The notes: generated by a model from the sequence alone, not told the origin. A stretch of DNA of 50,547 bases from Paludibacteraceae bacterium (GCA_024399545.1 JAKSNS010000018.1:1-50547), one strand, 5' to 3'; counted from the first letter of the stretch, positions 27,605 to 35,576 are shown. Numbers and translations are program-made.

Positions 27605-27635
27605 AGAGTATCATTCACCATACGAATGATACTCT
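27605..27635 (+). repeat. Perfect 12-pair hairpin across the end of drt3b
   Basis: AGAGTATCATTC (27605-27616) pairs exactly with GAATGATACTCT (27624-27635) around the loop ACCATAC. It includes the drt3b stop codon and has no U tract, so it is more likely an RNA processing or protecting structure than a terminator. It ends two bases before the closing stem of the RNA at 27638. Confidence 0.8.
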
Positions 27636-27637
27636 TA

Positions 27638-27851
27638 GGAAATCAGCGAAGTCCGTTAAGGCAGTTTCAAGGTGGAGAACTTTGATCAAGTAAGAAACCA
27701 AGAAATATACGTCTTGTTTGAATTGCTGGAAACGTTTACAGTTTACAAGTGTTTTGTGAGTTTACGTTTTCATTGAATGCATTTGCAAAGATAACTTGAC
27801 GAGGGGAGCAATCCTCACACACTATTGACCCCAAAGACTTTGCTGAGTTCC
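27638..27851 (+). ncRNA. Candidate DRT3 template RNA
   Basis: GGAAATCAGCGAAGTC (27638-27653) pairs with GACTTTGCTGAGTTCC (27836-27851): 16 positions with one A-G mismatch and one G-U. Four hairpins lie inside: TCAAGGT/ACTTTGA (27667-27685), CAAGA/TCTTG with AAA/TTT (27695-27719), GGAAACGT/ACGTTTTC (27728-27771), and GGGG..CAAT/ATTG.CCCC (27803-27832). The last hairpin exposes the 11-base loop CCTCACACACT. DRT3 RTs are reported, as I recall, to use an ACACAC template in a non-coding RNA. The position directly after drt3b and on the same strand fits. T-rich sequence follows at 27852-27876. Confidence 0.65.
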
Positions 27852-27930
27852 TATTTTTATGACTTAGAAAATTTTTTAATTATATTGCAACGTATAGATT
27901 TCACGTTGGCAATTGGCTTTTTTGTCGATA

Positions 27931-28253
27931 ATTGTGGGACGGTTCTTTGATTGACAAAGCAAATCAAAGAACCATTCCCCTATGGAAAAAAACAAGGGGG
28001 TATCCCCAAATTAATTGAGTTAATTGAGTTAATTGAGTTAAATGGCTAATAAATCTTAACACACCATCCCAAAACCAAAGGCTAACGGCTTAAAGAAAAA
28101 AACAAAAAAAACGCACTCCCAACGGAGCAGCACCGAAGGATGTACGGACTAACAACCCCTTTCTAACCCCGAAATTGTGCGGACGGTTCTCCGATTGACT
28201 AATCAATCAAAGAACCGCCTCTCAGTTGATTTGGCATAGACCCCCAAGTTTTT
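27931..28253. repeat. 320-bp repeat module, copy 1
   Basis: This segment is nearly identical to 31087-31412. It begins with a palindrome (GGTTCTTTGATT...AATCAAAGAACC, 27941-27973), then CAAGGGGGTATCCCC, three TTAATTGAG units, a conserved core and a second GGTTCT...AGAACC palindrome (28183-28216). A shortened version, with only one palindrome and the right edge, occurs at 29012-29090. Confidence 0.9.
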
Positions 28254-28380
28254 TGGTGAAATTATTGAAATTATTGAAATCGCTTGATGCCTTTTCCGTT
28301 TTTTATGGTACGGTAGGGCTTGCTCTTTTCTTGCTCTTTCATTATGTCGGAATGAATGTGATTTGCTATGGTCGTTATAG
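28238..28380. repeat. MITE b, truncated copy
   Basis: Identical or nearly so to 29079-29222 up to GGTCGTTATAGTC, where the match stops abruptly and a gene fragment begins. The right inverted repeat is missing, which marks a deletion or recombination junction at about 28380. Confidence 0.85.
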
Positions 28381-28704
28381 TCTCAGATTTGCATACGTCC
28401 GGTTAGCGATTATCTTCCGGTAGATGCCTATTATGAGGATTTGAATTTGGTGGTTGAATATTATGAACGTCAACACACTGAATCTGTCGCTTTGTTTGAC
28501 AAGAAACAAACAGTAAGTGGCGTTAACAGAGCTATTCAGAGAAGAATATATGATAACCGTAGAAGAGAAGAACTGCCTAAGCATGGAATAAAACTGGTTG
28601 TGATAAGTTACTCTGATTTCGGCACAAGTAAGAAGTTGTCGCGTCGTCATGACTCTGACTTGGAAATAGTAAAGAGAATTTTCAAAGACAAAGGAATTAT
28701 ATAA
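28381..28704 (+). pseudogene. 3' fragment of an unidentified gene
   Basis: An open frame starts directly at the MITE b break and runs to TAA at 28704 (about 107 residues, with no plausible start at the junction; TTG 28441 is the first possible one). The sequence (DYLPVDAYYEDLNLVVEYYE, then LPKHGIKLVVISYSDFG, then HDSDLEIVKRIFKDKGII) looks like genuine protein with a conserved-looking end, so it is probably the C-terminus of a gene whose 5' part was lost. I do not recognise the family. Confidence 0.6.
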
Positions 28705-28712
28705 AACATATT

Positions 28713-28865
28713 ATGTTTGTACCATGTACTCCTGAATACCTGCAAGAAGAGGTCTTAAATCAATATGGAGTTTACGTGCCTCTTGAAATCGTCATCGATT
28801 TTCTCAATGCTGACAAGTATATCACTCCCGAAGATTTATACTACTTGGTAACAGGGGATATATAA
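28713..28865 (+). CDS. Small protein of 50 residues, unknown
   Basis: ATG 28713 to TAA 28865 encodes MFVPCTPEYLQEEVLNQYGV and a further 30 residues ending YITPEDLYYLVTGDI. It is acidic and Tyr/Leu-rich, with no membrane segment. It starts eight bases after the stop of the gene fragment at 28381-28704, so the two were probably co-transcribed. No family is recognised. Confidence 0.5.
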   Translation: MFVPCTPEYLQEEVLNQYGVYVPLEIVIDFLNADKYITPEDLYYLVTGDI

Positions 28866-29302
28866 TCTTAAGGTGCGATTTCATTCCATTGTCGCAGAAA
28901 GTACACCTGAATATCTTTTGGGTATAGCATTCCTGCCAATTGACAAACAGCAGGAATAGGTTCTGTGGTCTCTTTCTCTGTGTGTCCCCACAGCCTCGAC
29001 ATTGCGGATAAATTGTGGAGACGGTTCTTTGATTGACAAAGCAAATCAAAGAACCGCCTCTCAGTTGATTTGGCATAGACCCCCAAGTTTTTTGGTGAAA
29101 TTATTGAAATTATTGAAATCGCTTGATGCCTTTTCCGTTTTTTATGGTACGGTAGGGCTTGCTCTTTTCTTGCTCTTTCATTATGTCGGAATGAATGTGA
29201 TTTGCTATGGTCGTTATAGTCCCTGATTCGCTTACGACCTGTATGCGATTTCAATAATTTCAATAATTTCACCTAAAAACTTGGGGGTAGGTTTTTATCT
29301 GT
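28866..29302. other. Non-coding repeats between the island and the PreA-like gene
   Basis: It holds a partial repeat module (29012-29090) and a complete MITE b (29079-29288). Frames on the minus strand that cross it are translations of repeat DNA. Confidence 0.7.
29079..29288. repeat. MITE b, complete copy (210 bp)
   Basis: Terminal inverted repeats of about 43 bases: ACCCCCAAGTTTTTTGGTG followed by three AAATTATTG-type units on the left, mirrored by CAATAATTTCACC and AAAAACTTGGGGGT on the right. The core contains GGTACGGTAGGGCTTGCTC and TTTTCTTGCTCTTT. There is no coding capacity. Other copies: 28238-28380 (truncated) and 44730-44939 (core inverted). Confidence 0.9.
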
Positions 29303-30841
29303 CTATCCTTTTTGGTGAAATTGCTTTTTAGAGATGCGTTTGTCTGCCGTGCCAATGGCATTTGCACTGCACACAAGCCGGCAAAGGTGACAGCCAACGC
29401 ATTTACTGCCAATGAGTTTAGGCTTGCGTGTAGTAACATCAAATTCAATGGCTTGATGACCGCCGTCCAGACATGAAATGTAGCACCTGCCACATCCTAT
29501 ACATTTGTCAAGGTCGAACTTAGGGAAAAGAACAGTGTCACGCTCCATCTGGTCATGTCCGACAACGCTCTTTACGGCAGCACCGATGATTTGGCGGACT
29601 GAGCCAACCTTTGTTTGTCTTAGGTAACACTTCAAGCCTGCTATCAGGTCGTCAATAATCCTGTACCCGTATTGCATTACGGCAGTGGTAATCTGAATGC
29701 TTCCTGCCCCCAGCGAGATGAATTCCACAGCGTCACGCCATGTCTCCACACCTCCCATACCGCTGATATGCATGCCTTTCAGTCCCTCACTATGACCGAG
29801 GTCTGAGATGAAACGTAGCGCAATAGGTTTTACGGCAGCACCCGAATAACCACCAACCATTGATTTGCCGTGTACGTCAGGTTGCGCTGTGAACGAGAAA
29901 ATGTCAACGCCTGTTATGCTGTTTATCGTGTTTATGGCGGCAATACCGTCTGCCCCTCCACGCTTGGCGGCAAGTGCCATAGGAACCATGTCCGAGACAT
30001 TTGGCGTGAGTTTCGCAAGGACAGGAATAGTAGTGCCACGGCGAACAGCCCTTGTGAATTTCTCCACCATTTCAGGGCTTTGACCTATGGTTATGCCAAG
30101 GTCGTTAGCCTCCATGTTTGGACATGAGAAATTGCATTCAATCACATCTGCGCCAGCGGATTGGCATTTGCGTGCAAGCATCTCCCACTCCTCTTCGTTC
30201 TTGCCCATGATTGAGGCTATGATGACTTTGTTAGGGAAATCATGCTTCAGCCTACAGAAAATATCAAGGTTCTCCTCTAACGTGTGGTCTGACAATTGCT
30301 CGATATTTTTGAATCCGTAGAAATGGTTTGAATTGCCGCTTATGGTCGAGAAGCGTGGCGAAGCCTCGTGCTGTGGAAATGAACAAATTGTTTTGAACGC
30401 CGCGCCTGCCCATCCTGCCTCGAAAGCACGTGCGCACATATCGTAAGTGCTTGCTACTACGGACGATGATAGCAGGAATGGATTTTCGAGTTTCACGCCG
30501 CAAATATCCATACCCAAGTCTGGCTGTACGTTCTCATCCGTAACATCGTCAGCTATGTCAAGTTTGCGTATATCATTGACCAACTGGCGGATAGGAATAG
30601 GTGTATAGCGTTTTGCCAGGACGCACGCACTTTCGCATGGCGCTTTGCAGCCTGCACAATCCGTCGTAACGGCAAGCGAGTGTGATGATGCCGTATTCAG
30701 AAAATATGCCGAACGTATAATCCTGTCGATAGGGTATTGTTTAGGACATGCTTTCGCACAAGGCGTGTCGTGGCACAACAGACAACGATTCAGTTCTGAA
30801 CGGTCTATGCATAGTTCCGTTTTCCCATAATTTGTTTCCAT
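29303..30841 (-). CDS. preA: PreA-like dihydropyrimidine dehydrogenase / DHODH-family iron-sulfur protein
   Basis: Three parts are visible in 512 residues. The N-terminus (1-95) has cysteine clusters CLLCHDTPCAKACP and CAGCKAPCESACV. Residues about 105-400 are a dihydroorotate dehydrogenase-type FMN barrel (MDICGVKLENPFLLSSS; SCPNMEANDLG; KLTPNVSDMVPMA; GMGGVETWRDAVEFI). The C-terminus has two [4Fe-4S] motifs, CIGCGRCYISC and CVGCHLCRLVC. This resembles the catalytic subunit of NAD-dependent dihydropyrimidine dehydrogenase, which reduces uracil or thymine. No PreT partner is adjacent, but the N-terminal extension may replace part of it. Promoter at 30982-30989 (minus). Confidence 0.88.
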   Translation of the reverse strand: METNYGKTELCIDRSELNRCLLCHDTPCAKACPKQYPIDRIIRSAYFLNTASSHSLAVTTDCAGCKAPCESACVLAKRYTPIPIRQLVNDIRKLDIADDVTDENVQPDLGMDICGVKLENPFLLSSSVVASTYDMCARAFEAGWAGAAFKTICSFPQHEASPRFSTISGNSNHFYGFKNIEQLSDHTLEENLDIFCRLKHDFPNKVIIASIMGKNEEEWEMLARKCQSAGADVIECNFSCPNMEANDLGITIGQSPEMVEKFTRAVRRGTTIPVLAKLTPNVSDMVPMALAAKRGGADGIAAINTINSITGVDIFSFTAQPDVHGKSMVGGYSGAAVKPIALRFISDLGHSEGLKGMHISGMGGVETWRDAVEFISLGAGSIQITTAVMQYGYRIIDDLIAGLKCYLRQTKVGSVRQIIGAAVKSVVGHDQMERDTVLFPKFDLDKCIGCGRCYISCLDGGHQAIEFDVTTRKPKLIGSKCVGCHLCRLVCSANAIGTADKRISKKQFHQKG

Positions 30842-31086
30842 AATCGCTTTGTTTTTATTTGTTTTTTATGTTTTTGATATATGCTACCGAATATTGCTTT
30901 GGGTTTCTTGTAATTCGGTTATCATAACATTCTGGTCTATAGAGTGATTACTTAATGTTTATTCGGTTGATAATAACGTTGCAAAGTTACAACTTTTTCC
31001 CGACACAGCAACAAAATTCAGTAAATATTTTAGTTGCCTCACTTTAGTGATACTCTTTGTCTATAGTGATTTCATCTGGTTTTATA

Positions 31087-31412
31087 AATTGTGGAGACGG
31101 TTCTTTGATTTGCTTTGTCAATCAAAGAACCGTCCACCTATGGAAAAAAACAAGGGGGTATCCCCAAATTAATTGAGTTAATTGAGTTAATTGAGTTAAA
31201 TGGCTAATAAATCTTAACACACCATCCCAAAACCAAAGGCTAACGGCTTAAAGAAAAAAACAAAAAAAACGCACTCCCAACGGAGCAGCACCGAAGGATG
31301 TACGGACTAACAACCCCTTTCTAACCCCGAAATTGTGTGGACGGTTCTCCGATTGACTAATCAATCAAAGAACCGCCTTTTAGTTGATTTGGCATAGACC
31401 CCCCAAGTTTTT
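31087..31412. repeat. 320-bp repeat module, copy 2
   Basis: Nearly identical to 27931-28253, including both GGTTCT...AGAACC palindromes, the GGGGGTATCCCC box and the TTAATTGAG triplet. The central base order of the first palindrome's loop is inverted relative to copy 1 (TGCTTTGTC against GACAAAGCA), as if flipped by recombination between the arms. Confidence 0.9.
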
Positions 31413-31454
31413 GATGTGTCCATCTCTATGGCCAAAAAAATGAAAGAAAAAACA

Positions 31455-31663
31455 TTATAGGTGAGTTCTATAAATTCACCGTTTAAGATGAGAAAGTAAA
31501 AATATATAACAAATAAACTTTTTGGTTTTTTTGAAGTTTCTTTTGGCATCTTGCTGATTGTCAGTCGGTCACAATGCCCGCATTGCTCCCTCCTTCCGCA
31601 CAGCAATCTGCTCAAAACAAACTTCAAAAACCCTCAAAATGAATTTATAGAACTCACCTATAA
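31455..31663. repeat. MITE c (209 bp)
   Basis: Perfect 24-base terminal inverted repeats: 31455-31478 (TTATAGGTGAGTTCTATAAA then TTCA) and its reverse complement at 31640-31663. The core is non-coding, with the string GTCAGTCGGTCACAATGCCC. No second copy was seen in this window. It lies directly after rodA and could supply a terminator-like hairpin for the shape operon. Confidence 0.8.
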
Positions 31664-31677
31664 AAATATATGTATAT

Positions 31678-33162
31678 TTAGTTCAGGAATGTGTCAAGTT
31701 TGCCTTTGAGGCGTTCCTCGCGCTTGGTGTCAAGTTTGAGAAGGACGGCGAGCATGCATGTGAAGCCAAGGAAGGAAGAGCCGCCGTAACTGATGAAGGG
31801 AAGGGGAATGCCGATGACAGGGACGATGCCTATAACCATCCCAATGTTGACAAAGAAGTGGAAGGCGAAAATCCCCAATACACCATAGGCATACGCCCGG
31901 ACGAAATGCGATTCGGCACGCTCAGCCATTACTATTATTCGCCACATAAGGAGCGTATAGACAGTTATGAGGAAGAAACAACCGACGAAGCCCCACTCCT
32001 CGCCTACGGTGCAGAAAATGAAATCAGTGTGTTGCTCAGGGACATATTTCAAACGAGTCTGAGTGCCGTTGAGATAGCCTTTCCCGAACAGACGTCCAGA
32101 ACCTATCGCGATTGCAGCCTGGCGGGTATTGTAGCCAATGCCTTTGGGGTCATCGACCATACCGAGATTGACCTTGATACGCTTCTGCTGGTGAGGCTGT
32201 AGGATAGACTCGAAAATATAGCCCGAAGAAAAGACGTAACCCGTGGATAGGACAACGAAGAGCGCTATCAGCCAATAGGTGCGTTGCCAACGGAAAAAAG
32301 AGAGTACAAGAAGATAGATGGCAGAGGCGAAGTTGATGGCAAGAAGGACGTAAACTATATTGAATTGGACGAGGAAGAGGTTAATCAGCACAGAGACAAC
32401 GACGACAAAGAGAAAGACCCCGGAAAGAATCAAGGCGTTGAAAGCGTCACGGCGGAAATGAAGCAAAAAGACAATCTGAATAAAGAAGACCGTAATAAGA
32501 GAGTAGCCAATACCGGCAGGCGTGCCAGCAATGCCAAAGAGGAAATCGTCAGCCAAACGGACAGTGACGACAAAGACGAAGACGGCGAGAAAGCCCAGCA
32601 GAGGGACAAGTCCAGTCATACCTTCACGATAGAGAAGAAGGACGAAAGAGGCAAAGACAAGCGCAGTACCAGTCTCTTTCTGAAAGACGATGATAAGCAT
32701 CGGAAGGATGATGATGGCCACAGCCTTGGCATAGTCACTTAAGGTGTGAATCCAAAAGCCCTGACGACCAACATATCTGGCAAGGGCAAGGGCCGTGACG
32801 AATTTGGCAAACTCGGCAGGTTGTATGCTGAATGAGCCAAAAGAGAGCCAAGAACGTGAACCATTGATGTCGCGGGAGAGGAATATGGTGGCTATGAGGA
32901 TGAGAATCATAGCACCGTAAAGGATGGGGGCAAACTGGTTGAAGAAATTGTCGTCGAAGAAAAGGATGACGATGGCGACAATGATGCTGAAGACCACCCA
33001 AACAATCTGCATGCCAGAGTGGCATGAGACGTCGAAAATGGAGGCCTGGTCAGGCGTGATGCTGGCACTGTAGATGTTCATGCAACCAAAAACAACCAAC
33101 AGGGCATAGAAAAGCACCGTCAGTTTATCAAGGTATTTTAGGGCATTGAAATCACTTGCCAT
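31678..33162 (-). CDS. rodA: Peptidoglycan glycosyltransferase RodA
   Basis: RodA is the SEDS-family glycan polymerase of the elongation machinery and works with PBP2. The 494-residue protein has at least ten membrane spans and the family signatures GSRSWLSFGSFSIQPAEFAK, FVLLLYREG and, at the end, PVIGIPLPFISYGGSS. It is longer than the E. coli protein because of extra hydrophobic segments in the middle (about 215-320), common in Bacteroidota. It is the last gene of the mre-mrd operon, 18 bases after mrdA. Confidence 0.95.
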   Translation of the reverse strand: MASDFNALKYLDKLTVLFYALLVVFGCMNIYSASITPDQASIFDVSCHSGMQIVWVVFSIIVAIVILFFDDNFFNQFAPILYGAMILILIATIFLSRDINGSRSWLSFGSFSIQPAEFAKFVTALALARYVGRQGFWIHTLSDYAKAVAIIILPMLIIVFQKETGTALVFASFVLLLYREGMTGLVPLLGFLAVFVFVVTVRLADDFLFGIAGTPAGIGYSLITVFFIQIVFLLHFRRDAFNALILSGVFLFVVVVSVLINLFLVQFNIVYVLLAINFASAIYLLVLSFFRWQRTYWLIALFVVLSTGYVFSSGYIFESILQPHQQKRIKVNLGMVDDPKGIGYNTRQAAIAIGSGRLFGKGYLNGTQTRLKYVPEQHTDFIFCTVGEEWGFVGCFFLITVYTLLMWRIIVMAERAESHFVRAYAYGVLGIFAFHFFVNIGMVIGIVPVIGIPLPFISYGGSSFLGFTCMLAVLLKLDTKREERLKGKLDTFLN

Positions 33163-33180
33163 TATTAGAAACTTGTTTGT

Positions 33181-35067
33181 TTATTGAAGTGAGTTTATAT
33201 AATCGTCGAACTGCTTGACATTCGGGTCTTTGACAGTAGAGGCGATGTTATCGTAGAGTTCCTGACGCGAGCAAGCTCCAGTAAGATACCTCTCAATGCA
33301 AAGAGAAGCTATAGGGTTGGCCCACGTTGCACCAAAACCTGCATTTTCAACGACAACAGCGATGGCAATCTTAGGGTCGTCATAAGGCGCATAACCTACA
33401 AAAATCGAGTGGTCGTCACCATGGGAATTTTGGACAGTACCAGTCTTGCCACACATCTCAATGCCAGGAACCTGATAGTGGCGACCAGTACCAAAATGAC
33501 AGACACGCCACATACCTTCCTGAACAATGGCGAAATAGCGGCTATCGACATTTGACTGATGTCGCCGTGTGAGCATAGAGTCGTTGCGATTGATATGGGG
33601 AGTGATAAACCAACCAGAGTTGGCTATGCAGGCAACAGCGTTGGCAAGTTGGATAGGTGTCACCTCAACCTCACCCTGCCCTATTGAATTTGAACGTATA
33701 GTCAACGCCCGCCAACCTTTAGGGCCATAAATCTTGTTATAAGTACGCTCGGAGCCTATAGCACCATCCTTAAGCCCAGGGATGTCAGAGTCAGAGAAAG
33801 CAAAGCCAAGCCCGAAACTCATCATAGCGTCACGCCAACGATTGTAGTTATTATGGAAAATCTCGTGACTAAAGCGGTGGTTGACATAACAGCCTTTCTC
33901 GATAGTAGCCTTGTAAGCAAGCCAAAAATAAGGGTTACAACTCTGTTCTATGGCGTTAAGAAGAGTGACGGGTGAGCCATGATGATGGGTGCATTTGATA
34001 GGGGAAGAGGAAGGACCGTTGCAAGGGAAACGGGTGTCAGCGGTGATGCCACCCTCCTGTTGGCAGACAAGAGCCTGAAGGAGTTTGAAGGTAGAGCCAG
34101 GGGAGTAGCGACCCTGAATGGCGCGATTGAGGAGAGGGCGCGTCTTCTCGTTAATTAGGATTGGATAATAGACACCACGTTTACGGCCAACGAGGAATTC
34201 GGGGTTCCACGAAGGGTTAGAGACCAGCGCAAGAACCTCGCCAGTAGAGGGTTCAATAGCCACGACACTGCCTCGCTTGCCATCAAGGAGTTTCTCGGCA
34301 AACATCTGTAGGTCAATGTCCAACGTGCTGATAAGGTTTTTGCCTGGAATGGCCTGTTTATCCTCCACGCCATTGCGATAACGCCCCTGAATACGCCCAC
34401 GGGCATCGCGGAGAAGAATCTCCTCACCATTAACCCCACGAAGGTCCTTTTCGTAGGAATATTCAATACCAGTGACACCTATGTAGTCGCCAAGGTGGTA
34501 GAAATTATCCTCTTCAAGCTGTTGCTGGTTAACCTCGCCAATAGAGCCAAGAATATGAGCGGCAGAAGGATAGTTATAGTTGCGCAGGGTACGTGACTGA
34601 ATGGCAAAACCACGGAACTTGCGGATATTCTCGGACACACGGGCATACTCCTCAGGCGAAAGTTGAGTCATGAAACGCTGAGGGGTGAGCGGGGAGTAGC
34701 CTGGGTTGTGTCCATAATTCTTGACATTCGCAAAACGACGTTCAATCTGACTGCGAGTTTCGCCCAACATAGCACAAAGCCCATCCGTATCAATAGGCGT
34801 GCCTTTGCTGGCGAGTTCGTCAAGAACCTTCATTGTAACGAGAAGGTCGTATGATTTCTGATTATAAACAAGAAGTTTACCGTTCCTGTCCTTGATAGCA
34901 CCTCGAGGCGCATATATAATCCTATGATAGAAGGCATTACCCTCGGCGATGTCAACATAAATGCCCGAGAACTGCATTACGGCAATCCTGATGAGAAAGC
35001 CAACTGCCATCAAAACCAAAAGAGACAAGATGACGATGTTCCTGTTTTTGTTCTCGTCGGATTTCAT
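33181..35067 (-). CDS. mrdA: Penicillin-binding protein 2 (elongation transpeptidase)
   Basis: PBP2 cross-links peptidoglycan during cylindrical growth. The 628 residues start with one membrane anchor (VILSLLVLMAVGFLIRIAVM), then a PBP dimerisation domain (from about 48) and a transpeptidase domain with all active-site motifs: SPGSTFKL (catalytic Ser near 325), SCN (near 380) and KTGT (near 541). It lies between mreD and rodA in one operon. Confidence 0.96.
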   Translation of the reverse strand: MKSDENKNRNIVILSLLVLMAVGFLIRIAVMQFSGIYVDIAEGNAFYHRIIYAPRGAIKDRNGKLLVYNQKSYDLLVTMKVLDELASKGTPIDTDGLCAMLGETRSQIERRFANVKNYGHNPGYSPLTPQRFMTQLSPEEYARVSENIRKFRGFAIQSRTLRNYNYPSAAHILGSIGEVNQQQLEEDNFYHLGDYIGVTGIEYSYEKDLRGVNGEEILLRDARGRIQGRYRNGVEDKQAIPGKNLISTLDIDLQMFAEKLLDGKRGSVVAIEPSTGEVLALVSNPSWNPEFLVGRKRGVYYPILINEKTRPLLNRAIQGRYSPGSTFKLLQALVCQQEGGITADTRFPCNGPSSSPIKCTHHHGSPVTLLNAIEQSCNPYFWLAYKATIEKGCYVNHRFSHEIFHNNYNRWRDAMMSFGLGFAFSDSDIPGLKDGAIGSERTYNKIYGPKGWRALTIRSNSIGQGEVEVTPIQLANAVACIANSGWFITPHINRNDSMLTRRHQSNVDSRYFAIVQEGMWRVCHFGTGRHYQVPGIEMCGKTGTVQNSHGDDHSIFVGYAPYDDPKIAIAVVVENAGFGATWANPIASLCIERYLTGACSRQELYDNIASTVKDPNVKQFDDYINSLQ

Positions 35068-35084
35068 TTATAAACGGTCAGAGG

Positions 35085-35576
35085 CTATTTACGGATTTTT
35101 TCGATGACATAGACGAAAAGGAAAGTCAACAAAGAACTGACAATAGTTTTGGCGAGCACCCATAAAATCAGAGAGAAATCGGATGCCTCGATAAGGAAAA
35201 GGAGGAAATGGTGGAAGAAAACCATAATGGCGACGTACTTGACAAAATCGCCGTGCATAAAGGAGAGAGATGGATAAGGTTTGTCAAGTTGCTCGGGTTT
35301 TGCCATCATACGAAAGATGATTGGCTGGAAATAGCCAAGTGCGGTAGTAGCGATGGTGTGTATGCCCCATGTAAAGGAGAACGCATCAACAAAAAAGCCA
35401 AGGAGGAACGCCAATACGACAGAGACGACGTGCTTCTGTTTTGTTGGGAAGACAAGGACGAAGTAGATGTAAATGAATGGGTTGACAACGTATGCCAAGT
35501 TGACGTGGTTAAAGAAGATGACCTGTAGGAAGACCAAACCAATAAACCATAATATCTGTTCTCCAAAATTCCTCAT
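35085..35576 (-). CDS. mreD: Rod shape-determining membrane protein MreD
   Basis: A 163-residue protein with five to six hydrophobic spans and few conserved residues, as is usual for MreD. The identification rests mainly on its place between mreC (four-base overlap) and mrdA. It is thought to link MreC to the membrane-embedded elongasome. Confidence 0.9.
   Translation of the reverse strand: MRNFGEQILWFIGLVFLQVIFFNHVNLAYVVNPFIYIYFVLVFPTKQKHVVSVVLAFLLGFFVDAFSFTWGIHTIATTALGYFQPIIFRMMAKPEQLDKPYPSLSFMHGDFVKYVAIMVFFHHFLLFLIEASDFSLILWVLAKTIVSSLLTFLFVYVIEKIRK

Larger units (their letters stand above)
25057..27629 (+). pseudogene. drt3b: Second reverse transcriptase, Drt3b-like (UG8 type), split by an insertion element
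   Basis: Codons from ATG 25057 encode 514 residues of an RT: motif A LKMDIASCFYHIY (near 184), motif B GIVVGPEISRIFAEI (near 232), motif C RRYVDDHYIYA (275-278). The frame then enters a mobile element at 26599 and stops at 26604. On the far side, after a duplicated ATTGATAAA (27249-27257), the same frame resumes at 27258 with GEAEEYVNLNYFQ and runs 123 residues to 27629. Removing the element and one duplicate restores a 637-residue protein without a frameshift. As it stands the RT lacks its C-terminal fifth. Start choice: ATG overlapping the drt3a stop; TTG 25048 is an upstream alternative. Confidence 0.8.
27852..28380. other. Non-coding stretch built from repeat modules
   Basis: After the candidate RNA come a T-rich tail and an ATTGCAACGT/ACGTTGGCAAT hairpin (27884-27914). 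The repeat module 27931-28253 and a truncated copy of MITE b (28238-28380) then follow. No gene is supported. Confidence 0.7.
30842..31677. other. Gap between the PreA-like gene and rodA
   Basis: It contains the preA promoter (TAACTTTG, minus, 30982-30989), repeat module copy 2 (31087-31412) and MITE c (31455-31663). No gene is supported. Confidence 0.7.

Noticed and set aside
27246-27629. Independent GTG-started gene after the IS4-type element
   Set aside because: The GTG is part of the element end; the target duplication shows the frame is the C-terminus of drt3b.
28011-28045. TTAATTGAG and AAATTATTG iterations as a CRISPR array
   Set aside because: Units are contiguous, with no spacers, and belong to MITE ends.
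28868-29272. 134-residue minus-strand frame containing AKSTERRFFDLLCQSKNR
   Set aside because: It is a translation of the GGTTCTTTGATT palindrome module and MITE b; similar frames arise wherever these repeats occur.
31361-31627. 88-residue minus-strand frame in MITE c
   Set aside because: It spans two repeat elements and has no start or ribosome-binding context.
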